Assembly: GCA_004297725.1 (NCBI GenBank) | Contig: SCUS01000081.1 | Span: 62,001 to 126,000 of the forward strand | DNA length: 64,000 nt | From: Myxococcaceae bacterium | GTDB lineage: Bacteria; Myxococcota_A; Polyangia; Polyangiales; Ga0077539 | Direction of reading: 5' to 3' | Shown: positions 61,238-64,000 of the stretch, piece by piece | Layout: the number at the start of each line of letters is the position of its first letter | Position numbering within the stretch: position 1 is the first letter of the stretch | Position numbers and translations under genes: made by a program | Notes under the pieces: generated by a model | Told to the model about the DNA's origin: nothing | The model's database searches: none | What the model saw: the letters and a program-made list of their open reading frames with translations, nothing else

Positions 61238-62171
61238 GCACACCGCCCTCCGCGCCCTCGTCGGGGTCACCTTCGCGCTGGCCCTGGGCGCCTGCGGCGA
61301 CGAGCTCGCCCCCGCCTGGGAGATCCGCGGCTTCCGGCTCTTCGGGGCGAAGATCGAGAACCTCACCCGCCAGGCCGCGGACCCCGGCGTGGCCGAGGCG
61401 GCGCCCGGCGAGCAGGTGCGCCTGACCCTCAGCTACGTCGACCCCGCGCCCGCCGCGCGCCCGCTCAACGTCACCTGGGTGTTCTGCGCCGAGGCCACGG
61501 TGATGGGCACCACCTTCGGGTGCACCTCGCGCGGCGTGTCCGTGCTCGCCGGCGCCACCGTCACCTACGAGGTGCCGCGGCTGGACTTCTCCGTCGACCC
61601 CTCCAATCGACCCCGCATCCAGGCGGTCGCCCTGGCCTGCGCCGGCGGCACCGTCGTGCTCGACCCCGCCACCCGTCAGCCCCGCTGCACGGGCGAGGGG
61701 AGCGAGTCGTGGGTGATGACCCGATCGCTGTTGGTGCGCACCGACGAGACGGTGCGACCCAACCACAACCCGACCATCGACCGGGTGAGCTTCATCCGCA
61801 GCGGGCTGACCACCGCCGACGCCGTCACCGTAGGCACCGAGACGCCGCTGCGGGTGCCGCGATGCACCACCGACCCGTGCCCCGAGCACACCCTCGACGT
61901 GAGCGTCGCGGCGGGCTCTCGCGAGATCCAGCCCACCTTCGACCTCCAGGGCAACCGGGTGATGACCCAGGAGCGGCTGCAGTTCGGGTTCTTTACCAAC
62001 AAGGGAACGATGGAGAACGCCTTCCGGGTCGACTCCGTGGCGATCCCCGACGGGCCCATCCGCAACCGGTGGATGGCGCCACGGGAGGCCGGCACCGTGC
62101 GCTTCCTGTTCACGGCGCAAGACACCCGGGGCGGCTTCGACGTGGTCGAGCGCACCGTCGTGGTGGAATAG
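61227..62171 (+). CDS. lipoprotein coupled to the TonB-dependent receptor
   Basis: The 314-residue protein starts at a TTG that overlaps the receptor gene by 11 bp; GGGGGT stands about 7 bp upstream. The signal peptide ends in ALALGAC, with Cys22 as lipidated residue. The mature part is beta-rich with several Cys (WVFCAEATVMGTTFGC, VALACAGG, RCTTDPCPEHT) and Ig-like patterns (QVRLTLSYVDP, RVTVVVE-like end). I do not recognise a family. Its tight coupling suggests a surface partner of the receptor, like a SusD-type subunit in arrangement but not in sequence. Confidence 0.82.
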   Translation: MSTEHTALRALVGVTFALALGACGDELAPAWEIRGFRLFGAKIENLTRQAADPGVAEAAPGEQVRLTLSYVDPAPAARPLNVTWVFCAEATVMGTTFGCTSRGVSVLAGATVTYEVPRLDFSVDPSNRPRIQAVALACAGGTVVLDPATRQPRCTGEGSESWVMTRSLLVRTDETVRPNHNPTIDRVSFIRSGLTTADAVTVGTETPLRVPRCTTDPCPEHTLDVSVAAGSREIQPTFDLQGNRVMTQERLQFGFFTNKGTMENAFRVDSVAIPDGPIRNRWMAPREAGTVRFLFTAQDTRGGFDVVERTVVVE

Positions 62172-62184
62172 ACCGCCGGGGCGA

Positions 62185-63684
62185 TCAGTCTTCGCGGTTG
62201 TCGATCTGGGCGCGCTGCAGCGTGCCGGAGTAGTCGAAATAGACGGTCTTCAGCTCGGTGAAGAACTCGTAGGGGGCCCAGCCGCCCTCGCGGTGCCCGT
62301 TGCCCGTGTCCTTGGTGCCGCCGAAGGGGAAGTGGGCCTCGGCGCCGATGGTCGGGGCGTTGACGTAGGTGATCCCGGACTGCAGCCGGTGCACCGCCCG
62401 CATCGCCTGGTTGACGTCTCGCGTGTAGATCGACGAGCTCAACCCATAAGGCACTTCATTGGCGATCTCGATGGCCTCATCGAAGCTCGAGGCCTGGATC
62501 ACCGCCAGCACCGGCCCGAAGACCTCGCTCATCGCGAGCTCGCTCCCGCGCTTGACCCCGTCGAGGATCGTCGAGGGATAGAACCACCCGCCGCGGAGCG
62601 CCGCGTCCGAGGGGAGCTGGCCGCCGCAGCGGAGGTGCGCGCCGTCCGCCACCGCGCGCTCGACGAAGCCGTGAACCCGCCCGCGCTGCGCCTCGCTCAC
62701 CAGCGGACCGACGTCCGTCGCAGGGTCCATCGGGTCGCCCATGCGCATCGCCTTCGCGCGCACGACGAGCTCATCGATCATCCTGCCGTGGGCGTCGCCC
62801 ACCGCGATGAGCCGGCTGGTGGCGGTGCAGCGTTGACCCGCGGTGCCGAAGGCGCCCCAGAGCACGCCGTCGATCGCCAGCCCCAGGTCGGCGTCGGGCA
62901 TCACGATCACCGGGTTCTTGCCGCCCATCTCCAGGGAGATGCGCTTGAGCATCCGGCCGCCGGTCTCCGCGATGCCGCGGCCCACCGGCGTGCTGCCCGT
63001 GAAGGTGAGCACCTTCGTGTCGGGGTGCGCGACGATCGCGGCGCCGACCTCCTCGCCGAAGCCGTGCACCACGTTGAGCACGCCCGGAGGGAGCCCCGCG
63101 TCCCAGAGGGTCTGCGCGAAGAGAGCGCCGCTCGCGGGCGCCTCCTCGGCGGGCTTCCAGACGATGGTGTTGCCGCACACCAGGGCGGGGAGGATCTTCC
63201 AGCTCGGCACCGCGACGGGGAAGTTCCACGCGGTGATGACGCCGACGACCCCGATGGGGCGGCGGAGGGTGAAGCCCATCTTGTCGTTGAGCTCGGAGGG
63301 GGCCGTGTGCCCGAAGAGCCGCCGCCCCTCGCTGCCCGCATAGAACATCGTGTCGATGGCCTCCTGGATGTCTCCCCGGGCCTCCTCCATGCGCTTGCCC
63401 ATCTCCTTCGCCATCACCTCGGCGATCGCGTCCTTGCGGGCCGTCAGGAGGGCCGCCGCGCGGAAGAGCACCTCGCCGCGAGCGGGCGCCGGGGTGTTCG
63501 ACCACCTGGTGAAGGCCGCGCGAGCCGAGGCTACCGCGCGGTCGACGTCGACGGCGGAGCCGCGCGCGACGTGGCCCACGAGCGACCCGTTCGTCGGGGA
63601 GCGCAGCTCGAAGGTGGCGCCGTTGTCCGATGGGACATCCGTCGCCCCGATGTGATGGAGGAGCGTGAGAGGTGAGTCAGTCAT
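62185..63684 (-). CDS. aldehyde dehydrogenase family protein
   Basis: The 499-residue NAD(P)-dependent dehydrogenase has the cofactor segment VITAWNFPVAVPSWK, FTGSTPVGR, the general base region SLEMGGKNPVIV and the catalytic Cys286 in GTAGQRCTATSRL. The C-terminus PFGGTKDTGNGHREGG resembles ALDH7-like and related branches. The start ATG 63684 gives MTDSPLTLLHHIGA; a longer frame upstream is Pro/Ser-rich and unsupported. It is convergent with the lipoprotein gene over 13 bp. The substrate is not assigned. Confidence 0.9.
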   Translation of the reverse strand: MTDSPLTLLHHIGATDVPSDNGATFELRSPTNGSLVGHVARGSAVDVDRAVASARAAFTRWSNTPAPARGEVLFRAAALLTARKDAIAEVMAKEMGKRMEEARGDIQEAIDTMFYAGSEGRRLFGHTAPSELNDKMGFTLRRPIGVVGVITAWNFPVAVPSWKILPALVCGNTIVWKPAEEAPASGALFAQTLWDAGLPPGVLNVVHGFGEEVGAAIVAHPDTKVLTFTGSTPVGRGIAETGGRMLKRISLEMGGKNPVIVMPDADLGLAIDGVLWGAFGTAGQRCTATSRLIAVGDAHGRMIDELVVRAKAMRMGDPMDPATDVGPLVSEAQRGRVHGFVERAVADGAHLRCGGQLPSDAALRGGWFYPSTILDGVKRGSELAMSEVFGPVLAVIQASSFDEAIEIANEVPYGLSSSIYTRDVNQAMRAVHRLQSGITYVNAPTIGAEAHFPFGGTKDTGNGHREGGWAPYEFFTELKTVYFDYSGTLQRAQIDNRED

Positions 63685-63733
63685 GGCGGCAATACCTAGG
63701 GGACCAGAGGGGATTCCGTCGAGCGGCGAACGC

Positions 63734-64000
63734 TCAGGTTCCGGGCGGAACGAAGGGCTTGAACTCACCCGGCGGAGGCGGCAGCGGCGCGTCGGCCGAG
63801 GGCGGCGCCGGTGGCGTCGCAGGGGCGGCCTGAGCGAAGGGGTTGAACGGAGGGGGCGCGCCCTGCTCGACAGGAGGCGTCGGGACGGCGGGCATGGCCT
63901 CGGTGCGAGGGAAGCTCGCAGGCACGGCCGGAGCCGCGGGCGCGGCCTGGGCGAAGGGGTTGAACGCGGGCTCGGGGATGCCGACCGGAGCGACAGGGTT
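63734..64000 (-). CDS. Pro/Ala-rich protein with FNPFAQAAPA repeats (N-terminus cut by window edge)
   Basis: The minus-strand frame is open from the right edge to a TGA at 63734, giving the last 88 residues of a larger protein. The sequence is Pro/Ala-rich and contains FNPFAQAAPA twice, about 40 residues apart, and a final FKPFVPPGT. No structured domain is visible in the part present. An in-frame GTG (63925) and ATG exist but the repeat continues upstream of them, so the true start is outside. It stands 50 bp upstream of the aldehyde dehydrogenase on the same strand. Confidence 0.65.
   Translation of the reverse strand, partial: NPVAPVGIPEPAFNPFAQAAPAAPAVPASFPRTEAMPAVPTPPVEQGAPPPFNPFAQAAPATPPAPPSADAPLPPPPGEFKPFVPPGT

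Overview
The window is very GC-rich (third codon positions almost all G or C) and reads as a chromosomal segment of a myxobacterium (Myxococcota, probably the Polyangiales side). The signs are a Cys-rich surface protein with a MYXO-CTERM-like tail (C-x-C, membrane helix, basic end), an adjacent anchored-protein/outer-membrane-barrel pair of a type I associate with Myxococcus, a Hanks-type Ser/Thr kinase with an extracytoplasmic sensor, a kinase-fold protein lacking catalytic residues, frequent GTG/TTG starts and many 1-4 bp start/stop overlaps. I see no insertion sequence, integrase, phage gene or CRISPR array. It looks like core chromosome, with the novelty in lineage-specific proteins and intergenic dyads.

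Layout. 1-5020 (minus): a MacA-MacB-type tripartite exporter (adaptor, ATPase, permease), followed by a membrane-anchored WD40 protein that runs off the left edge. 5101-8927 (plus): orphan BtuD/FhuC-type ATPase, carbon-nitrogen hydrolase and GlgB, tightly coupled. 9032-9751: repeat-rich probable lipoprotein. 14935-9765 (minus): small unknown protein, then gap-pgk-tpiA-secG and a PMT-like membrane protein. 15164: tRNA-Leu(CAG) with a strong hairpin behind it. 15371-19520 (plus): two unknowns, glutathione peroxidase, aldehyde dehydrogenase, quinone-reductase-like enzyme. 19533-24374: esterase lipoprotein, a small protein with a paralogue 35 kb away, the MYXO-CTERM protein and glmU. 24468-26957: nadD, a DUF2520-like protein, fbp. 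27912-30691: a WbpE/WbpB/WbpD-like set for a 2,3-diacetamido sugar nucleotide, followed by a CAP-domain lipoprotein. 33436-36417: rnc, dut and a zinc-ribbon pseudokinase. 42617-36457 (minus): parvulin-like chaperone, M16 peptidase, polytopic membrane protein, DHH-like protein, thioredoxin. 42811-46656 (plus): rpsO, pnp, asd. 46755-48754: anchored protein plus barrel. 52285-48854 (minus): YgiQ radical SAM protein and an SPFH/zinc-ribbon protein. 52316-54625: kinase fused to a solute-binding-like domain. 55918-54917: J-like/TPR protein. 56156-58503: second small paralogue and recQ. 58565-62171: TonB-dependent receptor fused to a TonB-like domain, with a lipoprotein partner. 63684-62185: aldehyde dehydrogenase. 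The right edge cuts a Pro-rich protein.

How they fit together. Central carbon metabolism (gap, pgk, tpiA, fbp, glgB) and envelope building (glmU, wbp-like genes, TonB receptor, PpiD-like chaperone, CTERM-anchored proteins) dominate, with RNA turnover (rnc, pnp) and signalling by kinase-fold proteins. The most unusual items are the kinase/solute-binding fusion at 52316, the pseudokinase at 34678, the small paralogue family at 20997 and 56156, and the PMT-like gene that lacks any ATG, GTG or TTG at its predicted start.
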